Shown here: positions 20,914 to 29,924 of the stretch, one piece after another
Layout: each line of letters begins with the position of its first letter
Position numbering within the stretch: the first letter of the stretch is position 1
Assembly: GCF_030062155.1 (NCBI RefSeq)
Contig: NZ_CP118269.1
Span: 2,852,001 to 2,916,000 of the forward strand
Direction of reading: 5' to 3'
Source of the DNA: Pantoea sp. Lij88
GTDB lineage: Bacteria; Pseudomonadota; Gammaproteobacteria; Enterobacterales; Enterobacteriaceae
Length of the DNA stretch: 64,000 nt
Program-made: the position numbers and the translations under genes
The notes under the pieces: generated by a model
Database searches by the model: none
The model's input: the letters and a program-made list of their open reading frames with translations, nothing else
What the model was told of the DNA's origin: nothing

Positions 20914-21930
20914 TCACAGGAACATCAGGAAATAGAGCAGGAAAATGTTAACGATTAACAGTAGCACACCGGTTGGAATCTGAGCTTTGATGACCGCGTT
21001 ACGATCGGGCAACTCCAGCAGCGCCGCCGGGACAATATTGAAGTTGGCCGCCATCGGCGTCATCAGCGTGCCGCAGTAGCCGGAGAACATGCCAATCGCC
21101 GCCATCACTGCCGGATTTCCGCCGTGCTGCAGCACCAGAATCGGGATGCCAACGCCTGCGGTGATAATCGGAAACGCCGCAAAGGCGTTGCCCATGATCA
21201 TGGTTAACAGGGCCATCCCCACGGCATAGACGGTGACCGCGATAAAGCGGTTATCCACCGCCAGCCAGGTTTCGGTCAGATGTGAAATGGCGCTGCCCAC
21301 GCCCGCCGTGGTAAACAGCAGTCCCAGGGTGGCGAGGATCTGCGGCAGAATAAAGGCCCAGCCAATCGAATCCAGCAGACGACGGGTCTCCTGCATGGAC
21401 TGCACCGGTTTTTCATGCGTCAGTTTTAACGCCACCAGCCAGCCAAGCACGCAGCCGAGCATCATTGAAAAGAGCGTCACCAGCGTGGCGTGGTTGCCGG
21501 GACCGAATACCGCTTCCTGCAGGCCGGGAATATTGTTAAACGCCAGCACACCGACCACGGTCACGACCGGAATGGCCAGCGCAGGCAGAAACAGTTTATT
21601 ACGCAGACGCAGGGCGCTGGCCTGTTTCTCTTCATCGCTGCGCTGATGATAGCGACCCAGCCGGACACCCCCCAAACCGGCGATCAACGCCATCACCACC
21701 ACAATGACACCGATGGTGATGTGCAGCATGCGGGTGCCCGCTGCATCCGAGCCCATCAGGCTGCTCATCATCTGCGTCGTCCAGTCACCCACCAGGAACA
21801 CCAGTCCATATAATGCCCAGAAGAGTCCGGTGGTAAAACGGCGCGGGTTGGCGCTGTCACGCCAGGAGAGAATCGCGACCACCAGCAGGATAATGCCCGC
21901 CAGCCACATCAGATATTGTTGCTGGAACAT
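20914..21930 (-). CDS. DUF979 family membrane protein (putative 5-oxoproline permease component)
   Basis: The product has 338 residues and about nine or ten hydrophobic helices, beginning MFQQQYLMWLAGIILLVVAILSW. Conserved Gly/Pro-rich membrane blocks such as MIMGNAFAAFPIITAGVGIPIL and MFSGYCGTLMTPMAANFNIVPAAL fit the DUF979 family and resemble ion-transporter-like permeases. The ATG at 21928-21930 shares one base with the DUF969 stop (TAATG), so the two are translationally coupled; the longer frame upstream lies inside DUF969. DUF969/DUF979 pairs often neighbour pxp genes. Transport of 5-oxoproline is inference from context. Confidence 0.85.
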   Translation of the reverse strand: MFQQQYLMWLAGIILLVVAILSWRDSANPRRFTTGLFWALYGLVFLVGDWTTQMMSSLMGSDAAGTRMLHITIGVIVVVMALIAGLGGVRLGRYHQRSDEEKQASALRLRNKLFLPALAIPVVTVVGVLAFNNIPGLQEAVFGPGNHATLVTLFSMMLGCVLGWLVALKLTHEKPVQSMQETRRLLDSIGWAFILPQILATLGLLFTTAGVGSAISHLTETWLAVDNRFIAVTVYAVGMALLTMIMGNAFAAFPIITAGVGIPILVLQHGGNPAVMAAIGMFSGYCGTLMTPMAANFNIVPAALLELPDRNAVIKAQIPTGVLLLIVNIFLLYFLMFL

Positions 21931-22658
21931 TACTGACCTCCTTTGGCTTTCAGCGCCTGACTGTTGAGCTGCTGCAGCTCCCGCGCCAGCTGGCGATCCA
22001 GACGCACCAGACGCGCGGAATGGATCAGGAAGGCAGCCACGGCAGTGGGAATGCCCCATAAGGCGATGTGCAGCGGTTCGGTCTGAATCCCGGCTGACTC
22101 CTGCATAAAGTTGTGCATAAAGATAATCGCGCCAAATGCCACGAAGATATCCTCACCAAAGAACAGGCCGACGTTATCGGTCGCCGCTGACATGGCGCGC
22201 AGCTTATGACGCAGTTCAGGCGAGATCTCACCATAGCGGTTTTCAGTGGCGCCTTCTGCCATCGGTGCCAGCAGCGGACGCACCATCTGCGGATGTCCGC
22301 CGAGACTGGTTAACCCCAGCGCCGCCGTGATTTCACGCACAAACAGATAGACGATCAGCAGACGTCCGGCGGTGGCGGTTTTGATCTGAGCAATCCACGC
22401 CTGCGCCCTCTCCTTCAACCCGTGACGCTCCAGCAGGCCAATGACCGCCAGTGGCAGCAGCAGAATCAGCGGCAGGTTACGGGTGTTAAGAAAACCCGCG
22501 CCGAGCTTTTCCAGAATGTCAGCCAGCGGCATCATCGCGGCCAGACCCGTCACAAATCCGGCGACAATCACCACCAGCACCGGATTGAAACGTAATACGA
22601 AGCCGACGACGATCGCGGCAATACCCAGTAACGGCCAGAGATTCACTGCACTTTCCAT
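21930..22658 (-). CDS. DUF969 family membrane protein (putative 5-oxoproline permease component)
   Basis: The product has 242 residues and about six hydrophobic segments (MESAVNLWPLLGIAAIVVGF at the start), with NTRNLPLILLLPLAVIGLLERHG and a cytoplasmic, Gln-rich C-terminus. It matches DUF969, which occurs with DUF979. It is the first gene of a DUF969-DUF979-pcp-nei run and lies 53 nt after pxpA, but with an intrinsic terminator in that gap. I infer a two-part membrane transporter; the substrate is unproven and the function of the family is not known to me from experiment. Confidence 0.82.
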   Translation of the reverse strand: MESAVNLWPLLGIAAIVVGFVLRFNPVLVVIVAGFVTGLAAMMPLADILEKLGAGFLNTRNLPLILLLPLAVIGLLERHGLKERAQAWIAQIKTATAGRLLIVYLFVREITAALGLTSLGGHPQMVRPLLAPMAEGATENRYGEISPELRHKLRAMSAATDNVGLFFGEDIFVAFGAIIFMHNFMQESAGIQTEPLHIALWGIPTAVAAFLIHSARLVRLDRQLARELQQLNSQALKAKGGQ

Positions 22659-22674
22659 AGATTCCCCCAGAGTT

Positions 22675-22698
22675 AAAAAAACCCGGCATAAGCCGGGC
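22675..22698 (-). terminator. Intrinsic terminator between pxpA and DUF969
   Basis: On the minus strand AGCCCGGC-TTAT-GCCGGGT is followed by a run of U residues. It lies just past the pxpA stop and ahead of the DUF969 start, so the downstream cassette is either attenuated or separately expressed. Confidence 0.85.
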
Positions 22699-22711
22699 TA
22701 AGTGTGGTTGT

Positions 22712-23449
22712 TCAGGCGCTGGTGACATGAATCTGCTGAGCGGCAAACGCATCACGTAACCGCTGTGCAAACTGCAGGGCGTGCGCGCCGTCGCCATGTA
22801 AGCAGACGGTCTGTGCATTCACCGCCACCCATTCTCCGCTGATACTTTTAACTTTGCCCTGCTGTACCATCGTCAGCGTCTGATCGATAGCCTGCTGCTC
22901 ATCTTCGATCAGCGCGCCCGGCTGGCTGCGCGGCACCAGCGCACCGCTGCTGAGATAGCCACGGTCGGCAAACACCTCTTCCCGCGTACGTAGGCCATAA
23001 TGCGCCGCCGCACGGATTGACTCGCTATTGGCCAGTCCTGCCACGATCAGCTGGCTGTCGACCGCCCTGATGGCGCGGGCGATGGCGTCCGCCAGCACCG
23101 GGTCAGCCGCGGCCTGGTTATAGAGCATGCCGTGCGGTTTCACGTGAACCAGCCGCGCGCCTTCGCTTTCCGCCAGGCTTTTCAGCGCGCCAATCTGGTA
23201 GATCATCTGGGCATAGACCGTTTCCGGCGGCAGCTGCATGGCGCTGCGGCCAAAGTTTTCCCGATCGGGAAAGGCGGGATGCGCACCGATGGCGACGCCG
23301 GATGCCTGCGCCCAGCGCACCGACTGCAGCATGGTCTGCGCATCACCGGCGTGAAAGCCACAGGCGATATTGGCCGAACTCACCAGTTGCAGCAGCGCCT
23401 GATCGCTGGCGCAGCCCTCGCCCAGGTCGGCATTTAAATCAATGTTCAT
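22712..23449 (-). CDS. pxpA: 5-oxoprolinase subunit PxpA
   Basis: PxpA has 245 residues and belongs to the LamB/YcsF family. It starts [20 protein letters not shown] and contains [15 protein letters not shown] and [20 protein letters not shown], family signatures in a beta/alpha-barrel. With PxpB and PxpC it performs ATP-dependent opening of 5-oxoproline to glutamate. Its start overlaps the pxpC stop by 11 nt, as expected for a coupled pxpBCA unit. A terminator follows. Confidence 0.95.
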   Translation of the reverse strand: MNIDLNADLGEGCASDQALLQLVSSANIACGFHAGDAQTMLQSVRWAQASGVAIGAHPAFPDRENFGRSAMQLPPETVYAQMIYQIGALKSLAESEGARLVHVKPHGMLYNQAAADPVLADAIARAIRAVDSQLIVAGLANSESIRAAAHYGLRTREEVFADRGYLSSGALVPRSQPGALIEDEQQAIDQTLTMVQQGKVKSISGEWVAVNAQTVCLHGDGAHALQFAQRLRDAFAAQQIHVTSA

Positions 23450-24368
23450 TGAGTCCCCACTTCATCTGGTCCAGGGCGCGTTGCTGATGCTGACGGGCCA
23501 GCATCGCTTCCGGCAGGGTGCAGTGAATAAAGTGAATCGGCTCACCCAGACGGATTTGCGCCAGGTGATAGAGATCGGCTTCGATAACCGAGGCGATGCG
23601 CGGATAGCCGCCCGTAGTCTGAGCATCCGCCATCAGCACAATCGGCTGACCGTTCGGCGGTACCTGGATCACACCCGGCATCACGCCGTGTGACAGCAGC
23701 TCGCGCGGTTTCTCACGCTTAAGCTCACGTCCCTCCAGCCGGTATCCCATCCGGTTACTTTGCGGACTGAGTTTCCATGACGTTCGCCAGAACGCCTGCT
23801 GCGCTTCAGGGCTGAACTCGTGATACTCCGGGCCAGGCAGAGCGCGAATGCGGTTGCCCCACAGCAGTTGCCGCACCCCGACTTTGCGATCGAACTGACG
23901 GGTCGGTTTACCCAGCGGGATCTGATCGCCATCCCGCAAGGCGCGCCCGTGAAACCCGCCAAACTTTGCTTTGAGGTCGGTGCTGGCAGAACCAAGTACC
24001 GCAGGGATGTCAAAACCGCCCTGCACCGCCAGATAGCTGCGCATACCGCGCTGCGGCATCGCCAGCGACAGGACCTGCCCACGCTTCACCGGCGTGCGCC
24101 AGCCTGTCCAGACCGGCTGACCGTCCAGCTCCGCATGGCAGCCTGCGCCGGTCAGCGCAAACCAGCCATCGCGGGTAAACTCCGCTTTGAACTGGCCAAG
24201 CACCATCTCCAGCACCGCGCTGTCAGGGTCATTGCCCACCAGCACGTTGGCGGTGATCATCGCGGGATGATCCAGCACACCACCGGGGCTGATGCCATAC
24301 TGACGCCAGCCGTAGCGGCCCGCATCCTGAAGGGTGGCGGCCAGTCCGGCTCGCAGAATATTTAACAT
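23439..24368 (-). CDS. pxpC: 5-oxoprolinase subunit PxpC (biotin-dependent carboxyltransferase-like)
   Basis: PxpC has 309 residues and begins [25 protein letters not shown], the KipA/allophanate-hydrolase-subunit-2 signature. Other blocks are [10 protein letters not shown] and [20 protein letters not shown] and the C-terminal [16 protein letters not shown], all typical. It pairs with PxpB, and both are needed with PxpA for 5-oxoprolinase activity. It overlaps pxpB by 7 nt upstream and pxpA by 11 nt downstream. Confidence 0.95.
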   Translation of the reverse strand: MLNILRAGLAATLQDAGRYGWRQYGISPGGVLDHPAMITANVLVGNDPDSAVLEMVLGQFKAEFTRDGWFALTGAGCHAELDGQPVWTGWRTPVKRGQVLSLAMPQRGMRSYLAVQGGFDIPAVLGSASTDLKAKFGGFHGRALRDGDQIPLGKPTRQFDRKVGVRQLLWGNRIRALPGPEYHEFSPEAQQAFWRTSWKLSPQSNRMGYRLEGRELKREKPRELLSHGVMPGVIQVPPNGQPIVLMADAQTTGGYPRIASVIEADLYHLAQIRLGEPIHFIHCTLPEAMLARQHQQRALDQMKWGLNEH

Positions 24369-25018
24369 ACGCCCTCCTGTTGCGGCACAAAGCGGACCCG
24401 GTCACCGGGACGGAGCAGCGTGGGCGGTTGCTGCAGCGGATCAAACAGCGCGGTACGCGTCTGGCCGATTAACTGCCAGCCACCGGGCGAGGCCAGCGGA
24501 TAGACGCCGGTCTGACTGCCGCCGATGCCGACCGAACCGGCGGGCACCGCAACCCTGGGTTCCGCACGACGCGGAATGTGCAGGCGCGGATCCAGTCCGC
24601 CCAGATAGGGGAAGCCCGGCTGAAAGCCGATAAAAAACACCACATAGTCGTTGATGCTGTGCAGCTCAACCACCTGATGGGGCGTCATCGCGGCATGTTC
24701 CGCCACTACGCTCAGATCGGGGCCTGACTCGCCGCCGTAGATCACCGGGATCTCCACCAGACGCGACTCCGGCAACTGCGCCTCACTCTCTTCCCACCAG
24801 CGCTGAAGCCGCTCTATCGCGTCCAGCGGACTCTGCTGGGGATCCCGCAGGATCAGGGTGATGTTGTTCATGCCGGGAATCACCTCCAGCACGTCCGCGT
24901 AAGACTGCAGCCGCTGGTTCAGTCCCCAGATACGTTGCTGACTCTCCAGTGAGATCGGTGGTTCCAGCTCCAGCACGACAGCGCGTTCACCCAATAAATA
25001 ACACCGTGCTCGTTGCAA
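24362..25018 (-). CDS. pxpB: 5-oxoprolinase subunit PxpB
   Basis: PxpB has 218 residues, the E. coli YbgJ length, starting [21 protein letters not shown]. It shows the KipI-type blocks [32 protein letters not shown] and [27 protein letters not shown]. It is the first gene of pxpBCA. A 150-bp gap upstream separates it from ybgI. Confidence 0.95.
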   Translation of the reverse strand: MQRARCYLLGERAVVLELEPPISLESQQRIWGLNQRLQSYADVLEVIPGMNNITLILRDPQQSPLDAIERLQRWWEESEAQLPESRLVEIPVIYGGESGPDLSVVAEHAAMTPHQVVELHSINDYVVFFIGFQPGFPYLGGLDPRLHIPRRAEPRVAVPAGSVGIGGSQTGVYPLASPGGWQLIGQTRTALFDPLQQPPTLLRPGDRVRFVPQQEGVC

Positions 25019-25133
25019 CAGCTACCTCCCGCCTGGTTAAGATCGCGCCTGACCGGAAACCCGGATCGGCCGATGGCTTATCTACATAAAGCAAATAGTT
25101 ATGCGAAAGTGACGGGGATGTGTCAACAGATTT

Positions 25134-25159
25134 AGGTCCTGCGCAGGCGCGCAGGACCT
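25134..25159. repeat. ybgI-pxpB intergenic hairpin
   Basis: AGGTCCTGCGC-AGGC-GCGCAGGACCT is a perfect 11-bp stem 9 nt past the ybgI stop. No U-tract follows on the minus strand. It probably protects or punctuates the ybgA-phrB-ybgI mRNA. Confidence 0.6.
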
Positions 25160-25168
25160 GAGTGGGGA

Positions 25169-25912
25169 TCAGGCAGGATTGGGAATATCGATGAAGGTCA
25201 CATCAAGATCGTGGTGCTGTGCCAGCCACTCGCCCAGCGCTTTGACGCCGCCGCGCTCGGTCGCGTGATGACCTGCGGCAAAGAAATGCAGCCCCTGCTC
25301 GCGTGCGCTGTGAATGGTCTGTTCAGAGACTTCGCCGGTGATATAGGCATCGACGCCCGCGGCGGCGGCCTGGTCGATAAAGCCCTGTCCGCCGCCGCTG
25401 CACCAGGCGATGCGACGGATCAGTGCTGGCGCGTTGTCACCGCAATGCAGCGGTTCACGTCCCAGCCGATCGCCGATTCGGCGGGCCAGCGCTTCGCCTG
25501 AGATCGGCTCAGCCAGCTCACCCCAGAACACCAGCGGCATGACTTCGCCTCGCACCTCGATATCCAGCAGTTTCGCCAGCTGGGCGTTGTTACCTAATTC
25601 AGCATGCGCATCGAGCGGCAAATGCCAGCCGTAGAGATTAATATCGTTAGCCAGCAGGGTCCGCAGACGGCGGCGCTTCATGCCTTTAATGGCGGCCGGT
25701 TCACTTTTCCAGAAATAGCCATGATGGACGATAATCGCATCGGCCTGACGTGCCACCGCCTCATCCAGCAACGCCTGACAGGCCGTTACGCCGGTGATAA
25801 TCGTTTTGACCTCGCTTCGTCCCTCAACCTGTAAACCGTTGGGGGCGTAATCGCTGAAGCTGTGGCTGTCGAGTTGCTGGTTGATCAGCGTCTCTAATTC
25901 GTAATGGTTCAT
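25169..25912 (-). CDS. ybgI: NIF3-family dinuclear metal protein YbgI
   Basis: YbgI has 247 residues, the same as E. coli, whose structure is a toroidal hexamer with two metals per active site. Metal-ligand motifs are present: His63-His64 in IIVHHGYFWKSE, Asp in LPLDAHAELGNN, and the C-terminal AGHHATERGG. The family is annotated as GTP cyclohydrolase 1 type 2 or radiation-resistance protein, but the true reaction is unsettled. It lies 18 nt after phrB. Confidence 0.92.
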   Translation of the reverse strand: MNHYELETLINQQLDSHSFSDYAPNGLQVEGRSEVKTIITGVTACQALLDEAVARQADAIIVHHGYFWKSEPAAIKGMKRRRLRTLLANDINLYGWHLPLDAHAELGNNAQLAKLLDIEVRGEVMPLVFWGELAEPISGEALARRIGDRLGREPLHCGDNAPALIRRIAWCSGGGQGFIDQAAAAGVDAYITGEVSEQTIHSAREQGLHFFAAGHHATERGGVKALGEWLAQHHDLDVTFIDIPNPA

Positions 25913-25930
25913 TCAGGCTCCTTCACGGCC

Positions 25931-27355
25931 TCAGGCGGCGCTTTTGGCGCGCTCAAAGGCGTCTAATGTCTTTTTACGGGCTGCCTTATGATCCACGATT
26001 GGTGCCGGATAATCGAGTTTCTTATGATGCTTCTCCGCCCAGACATGGGGCTGGTGAATATCACTGTCAGGGACGTCGGCCAGTTCCGGCAGATAGTGAC
26101 GGATAAAATCGCCCTTCTCATCGAAACGCTCGCCCTGGGTCGTCGGGTTGAAGATGCGGAAATAGGGAGCCGCGTCCGTGCCGGTTGATGCCGCCCACTG
26201 CCAGCCACCGTTATTGGCGGCCAGGTCCCCATCAATCAGCTGCTGCATGAAGTAGCGTTCGCCTTCGCGCCAGTCGATCAGCAGATCTTTGACCAGGAAG
26301 CTGGCGGTGATCATCCGTAAGCGGTTGTGCATCCAGCCCAGCGCCTTCATCTGACGCATCGCGGCATCGACAATCGGATAGCCGGTTTTACCCGCTTTCC
26401 AGGCCTCGAAATGTGCGTCGTTACGCTGCCACTCCACGTTACGCGTCCAGTCGATAAACGGCTGGTGCCGGCACAGCGCTGGATAAGCCACCAGCAGATG
26501 CCGGTAGAACTCACGCCAGATCAGCTCGTTCAGCCACGTGAACGCACGGCTGTTGTCCAGCGCATCGGGATGTTCATGCAGCACGCGATGCAGACACTGA
26601 CGGGGCGACAGCACACCGGTCGCCAGATAGACCGACAGACGGCTGGTGGCATCCAGCGCCGGAAGGTCGCGCTTAGCGGGATAGTCGAGCACCGGTTTCG
26701 TGGCGAAATGGCGCAACCGCTTCAGCGCGGCCGCTTCGCCCGCCGGGAACAGCGCCTGATCAAAATCTTCGGTCGGATAGTCAAACGCAGGAATGGGGGT
26801 GGTTTTCAGCGGCGCACCGTCACGCGGTTTCGGTGCAGAGACGCACTCCGGCAACCCCTGCTGTAAGCGGCGGACAAAGGCTTTGCTGAACGGAGTGAAT
26901 ACTTTGTACATCGAGCGATCACCGCTCTGCACGCTGCCGGGCGGCAGCAACAGGCTGTCATCAAAGCCCTGGCAAATCACGCCCGCGTCATCAAGACGCT
27001 TTTCAGCTTCGGCATCGCGCTGACGCTCGTTAACTTCATACTGATAATTGTAGAAGAGCTGATCGACCTGTTGATCTGCGCAGAACTGCACCAGTGCATC
27101 AATACTGTCGCTGAAGGCATGACACGCCTGATAGTGCAGCTCAATGCCCCGCTCGGCCAGTGCACTCTGCACCTGTAAGAGACTGGCGTGGATAAACGCC
27201 GCCTGCTTCGGGGACATATCATGCTGCTGCCACTGCTCCGGTGTCGCAAGGTAGAGCGCAATCACTTTTGCCTCGCTGTCGCGGCAGGCGGCGTGCAGCG
27301 CCAGATTGTCGTTTATGCGTAAATCGTTACGCAGCCAGACCAGATGGGTGGTCAT
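25931..27355 (-). CDS. phrB: Deoxyribodipyrimidine photolyase
   Basis: PhrB has 474 residues. The N-terminal alpha/beta domain begins [24 protein letters not shown] and binds the light-harvesting folate cofactor in E. coli. The C-terminal FAD domain contains [34 protein letters not shown] and [20 protein letters not shown], the FAD- and lesion-binding blocks of class I CPD photolyases. It repairs cyclobutane pyrimidine dimers in light. It is 12 nt after ybgA. Confidence 0.96.
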   Translation of the reverse strand: MTTHLVWLRNDLRINDNLALHAACRDSEAKVIALYLATPEQWQQHDMSPKQAAFIHASLLQVQSALAERGIELHYQACHAFSDSIDALVQFCADQQVDQLFYNYQYEVNERQRDAEAEKRLDDAGVICQGFDDSLLLPPGSVQSGDRSMYKVFTPFSKAFVRRLQQGLPECVSAPKPRDGAPLKTTPIPAFDYPTEDFDQALFPAGEAAALKRLRHFATKPVLDYPAKRDLPALDATSRLSVYLATGVLSPRQCLHRVLHEHPDALDNSRAFTWLNELIWREFYRHLLVAYPALCRHQPFIDWTRNVEWQRNDAHFEAWKAGKTGYPIVDAAMRQMKALGWMHNRLRMITASFLVKDLLIDWREGERYFMQQLIDGDLAANNGGWQWAASTGTDAAPYFRIFNPTTQGERFDEKGDFIRHYLPELADVPDSDIHQPHVWAEKHHKKLDYPAPIVDHKAARKKTLDAFERAKSAA

Positions 27356-27367
27356 ACTCCTCCTGAA

Positions 27368-28324
27368 TTACTGTCCGTAACGTAAGCACAAGGCTTCGGG
27401 ATAGGGATCGAAATAGCGTTGTTGTGCCAGCCACGGATGCGGGTACTCCGCCATGTAGTGCTTGAGAATGGTGATCGGCACCAGCAGCGGTTGTGTGCCC
27501 TGACGATAGCGGTCAATCAGGGTTGCCAGCTCCTGGCGCTGCGCTGAGCTGAGATGCGTGCGGAAGTAGCCCTGCACATGCATCAGCACATTGGTGTGAT
27601 TGCGACGTGACGCGGGACGTGACATCAGTTCCATCATGCGATTGCGATATTCAAACGCAAAGGCGTCCAGTGATTCCCACTCGCTCATCGAGGCGACAAA
27701 CGGGCCCAGTTCACGGTACTTCTCCTGCGAATGCGCCAGCATCATCAGTTTGTAGCGGCTGTGGAAGGCAATCAGCCCCTGACGGGTCAGGCCGTTTTCC
27801 CACATCTGATTAAATTCGTGCAGCGCGCAGATACGGCCAATAAAGTTCTCACGCAGGGCGGGATCGTGCAGGCGACCATCTTCTTCCAGCGGCAGCCAGG
27901 GCATCTCACGCTGCAGGAATTCAGCGAAAATGCCGGTGCCCACTTTGCGGTTGTTGTTGTTGTCAGGCTCGTAGACCCGCACACGCTCCATGCCGCAGCT
28001 GGGAGATTTGGCACACAGGATATAGCCACAGAGATGATGCAGCGATTTAACCCGCTCCGCAGACCAGTCACGCATCTGCGTGGTGACCTCATCTCCGCCA
28101 TCTTTGCTGAAGCAGAGATGGACCTCATCATCGCCCTGCTTAACCAGCCGTAAAGCCGGGCGTGGCGTAGGCAGACCAATCGCCATTTCAGGACAGATGG
28201 GTTCAAAGTGGACAAAGGGAGTGAGATCGTCGGTCGCAAAAGTAAGACGCTTATGCCCACCATCAAATCTGACGCGGTCGCCGAGCAGGCATGCACTGAT
28301 TCCAACGGGGATTTTTTTGCTCAT
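27368..28324 (-). CDS. ybgA: YbgA family protein, DUF523-DUF1722 fusion
   Basis: The protein has 318 residues. Residues 1-150 form a DUF523 domain with Cys12 (ISACLLGD), Cys44 (PICPE) and Cys110 (KSPSCGM), the three cysteines that hold a [4Fe-4S] cluster in the TudS thiouracil-desulfidase family. Residues about 185-310 form DUF1722 (LIAFHSRYKLMMLAHSQEKYRELG). E. coli K-12 YbgA keeps only the DUF1722 half. The gene adjoins phrB, a common pairing that hints at nucleic-acid repair or sulfur-base metabolism, but no reaction can be assigned. Confidence 0.88.
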   Translation of the reverse strand: MSKKIPVGISACLLGDRVRFDGGHKRLTFATDDLTPFVHFEPICPEMAIGLPTPRPALRLVKQGDDEVHLCFSKDGGDEVTTQMRDWSAERVKSLHHLCGYILCAKSPSCGMERVRVYEPDNNNNRKVGTGIFAEFLQREMPWLPLEEDGRLHDPALRENFIGRICALHEFNQMWENGLTRQGLIAFHSRYKLMMLAHSQEKYRELGPFVASMSEWESLDAFAFEYRNRMMELMSRPASRRNHTNVLMHVQGYFRTHLSSAQRQELATLIDRYRQGTQPLLVPITILKHYMAEYPHPWLAQQRYFDPYPEALCLRYGQ

Positions 28325-28430
28325 ACTTGTACAACCTCCGAAATCTTGTAGAGGTTTAAGTGTAGCGCAAAATGGTCAGGAAGAAAGGGTTAAAACGTAG
28401 TTCCGGTCCGCTTATTCTCAGAAAAAACGC

Positions 28431-28458
28431 AAAAAAAAGCCCGGTCGGTTGACCAGGC
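28431..28458 (-). terminator. ybfA terminator
   Basis: On the minus strand GCCTGGTC-AACC-GACCGGGC, with one mismatch, is followed by eight U residues, 20 nt past the ybfA stop. Confidence 0.8.
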
Positions 28459-28478
28459 CTGTTTTGCAGCAGGGCAAA

Positions 28479-28679
28479 TTACCAGAACGCGCCGCCACCG
28501 GCTTCAGACTGCGCCAGCCAGACCGGCTTTGCACTGGTCTTACACCAGACGCGGTGCAGATAGCTGTAGAAACGCGCCCGATCCTGTCGGAACAACATGA
28601 CAGGCAGTGCCAGAACGCCGAGAAGAACCACCAGCGTACGGCGTGCGATAATTTTGTAACGTGGATAAGCCTGATACAT
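28479..28679 (-). CDS. ybfA: Small inner-membrane protein YbfA
   Basis: The product has 66 residues when started at the ATG 28677-28679 with GGAGGAG upstream, beginning [18 protein letters not shown]. One transmembrane helix (about 14-32) is followed by [23 protein letters not shown], which is nearly identical to E. coli YbfA. The longer frame upstream has no ribosome site. Function is unknown; in E. coli it is next to kdpF and is a PhoP/stress-regulated gene in some reports. Here it faces away from orphan kdpE. Confidence 0.9.
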   Translation of the reverse strand: MYQAYPRYKIIARRTLVVLLGVLALPVMLFRQDRARFYSYLHRVWCKTSAKPVWLAQSEAGGGAFW

Positions 28680-28935
28680 GGTTTCTCCTCCCGGTAAATA
28701 ACGTGTTCGAATGTGATCTGTGTCCAATTTTACGCCAGGTTGTGTAACTTTACTACTCATCTGACCACTTATTTGCCGCTATTTACACTGTTTAAGATTT
28801 AGCCTGTAATAAAGTTACAGATACGTTATCGTCCGGTTACGCGAGAGTTTAAACGCCCGAAAGGTGAAGCACGCGGACGCCAGCTTATAATATTGATAAC
28901 ATGGCATTTCGGCCCCCACTCAAGGCAGGTATTGC

Positions 28936-29610
28936 GTGACCACGGTTTTGATCGTTGAAGATGAAAAAGAGATCCGCCGCTTTGTCCGGCTGGCGCTGGA
29001 AAATGAAGAGCTGAAGGTGTTTGACGCCGATACGCTTCAGCGCGGACTGATTGAAGCAGCGACCCGCAAGCCCGACTTAGTGATCCTCGATCTTGGCCTG
29101 CCGGATGGAGATGGCACCGATTTTATCCGTGACCTGCGCCAGTGGAGCGCTATCCCGGTGATTGTGCTGTCGGCGCGCAGCGATGAGCAGGATAAGATCG
29201 CTGCGCTGGATGCAGGCGCCGATGACTATCTGACCAAACCCTTTGGCATTGGCGAACTGCTGGCGCGCGTGCGTGTGGCGCTGCGCCGTCATAGTGGTCA
29301 GCAGCCTGACGCCAGAATTCATTTTGCCGACGTCAGCGTTGATTTCACCGCACGGCGGGTACAGCGCGCGGGTAGCGAGATTCACCTCACTCCAATTGAG
29401 TTTCGTCTGTTGAGTATCCTGCTGAACAATGCAGGAAAGGTGCTGACGCAGCGGCAACTGCTGAGCCAGGTCTGGGGGCCTAATGCGGTGGAGCATAGCC
29501 ATTATCTGCGCATCTACATGGGCCATCTGCGCCAGAAGCTGGAAGCAAATCCGACCCAACCAGCGCATCTGCTGACTGAAACCGGGATTGGCTATCGCTT
29601 TATGCCATAA
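28936..29610 (+). CDS. kdpE: Response regulator KdpE (orphan)
   Basis: KdpE has 224 residues and a GTG start preceded by AGGT. The receiver domain (1-115) has the acidic pair Glu8/Asp9, phospho-acceptor Asp52 in VILDLGLPDGDG, and Lys in DDYLTKPFG. The OmpR-type winged helix (about 130-224) ends HYLRIYMGHLRQKLE...TETGIGYRFMP, matching E. coli KdpE throughout. In E. coli it regulates kdpFABC potassium uptake with sensor KdpD. Neither kdpD nor kdpFABC is in the window: the gene stands alone between ybfA and pgm, so it has lost its partner locally or works with one elsewhere. A TATAAT at 28886-28891 may be its own -10. Confidence 0.93.
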   Translation: MTTVLIVEDEKEIRRFVRLALENEELKVFDADTLQRGLIEAATRKPDLVILDLGLPDGDGTDFIRDLRQWSAIPVIVLSARSDEQDKIAALDAGADDYLTKPFGIGELLARVRVALRRHSGQQPDARIHFADVSVDFTARRVQRAGSEIHLTPIEFRLLSILLNNAGKVLTQRQLLSQVWGPNAVEHSHYLRIYMGHLRQKLEANPTQPAHLLTETGIGYRFMP

Positions 29611-29633
29611 AAAAAGGCGCCAGAGGCGCCTTT
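29611..29633. terminator. kdpE terminator
   Basis: GGCGCC-AGA-GGCGCC flanked by A5 and T3 starts at the first base after the kdpE stop. The identical core recurs at 29931-29945. It can act in either direction. Confidence 0.75.
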
Positions 29634-29700
29634 CATGACTGCAAACAAAATCAAATCAGAGTGAATCTGATGGCAACGAATAAACCTGAGGCGCAGGGAG

Positions 29701-29871
29701 CAGGGTCAGAGGAGGAAAGCGTCCCACGCCAGGGACAAAAACGCCGGGAGCGTTTTTGAACAACGCAACGCGTTGGCCCGTTTACGGGCGCACCTCATGG
29801 ATGAGGTGCGTAATCGCGTGGGACGAGCGTGTCATGGATGACGGCTTTTGCGTCTTTCCGATCTGACCCTG
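29701..29871. repeat. Structured intergenic repeat, copy B (171 bp)
   Basis: Ends are a perfect 10-bp inverted repeat, CAGGGTCAGA (29701-29710) and TCTGACCCTG (29862-29871). Inside are further perfect stems: CGTCCCACGC (29720) with GCGTGGGACG (29816); CAAAAACG (29736) with CGTTTTTG (29751); GCCCG with CGGGC (29776-29789); GCACCTCAT with ATGAGGTGC (29790-29809). The left 35 bp and right 20 bp match copy A (19267-19359). The whole would fold into a branched multi-stem structure. It fills most of the 353-bp kdpE-pgm gap. Confidence 0.8.
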
Positions 29872-29924
29872 TTTCCTGTGCTGGCTCGTTCCTGCAGCTA
29901 ACTGGAATAGACTTTGTCAACAAT

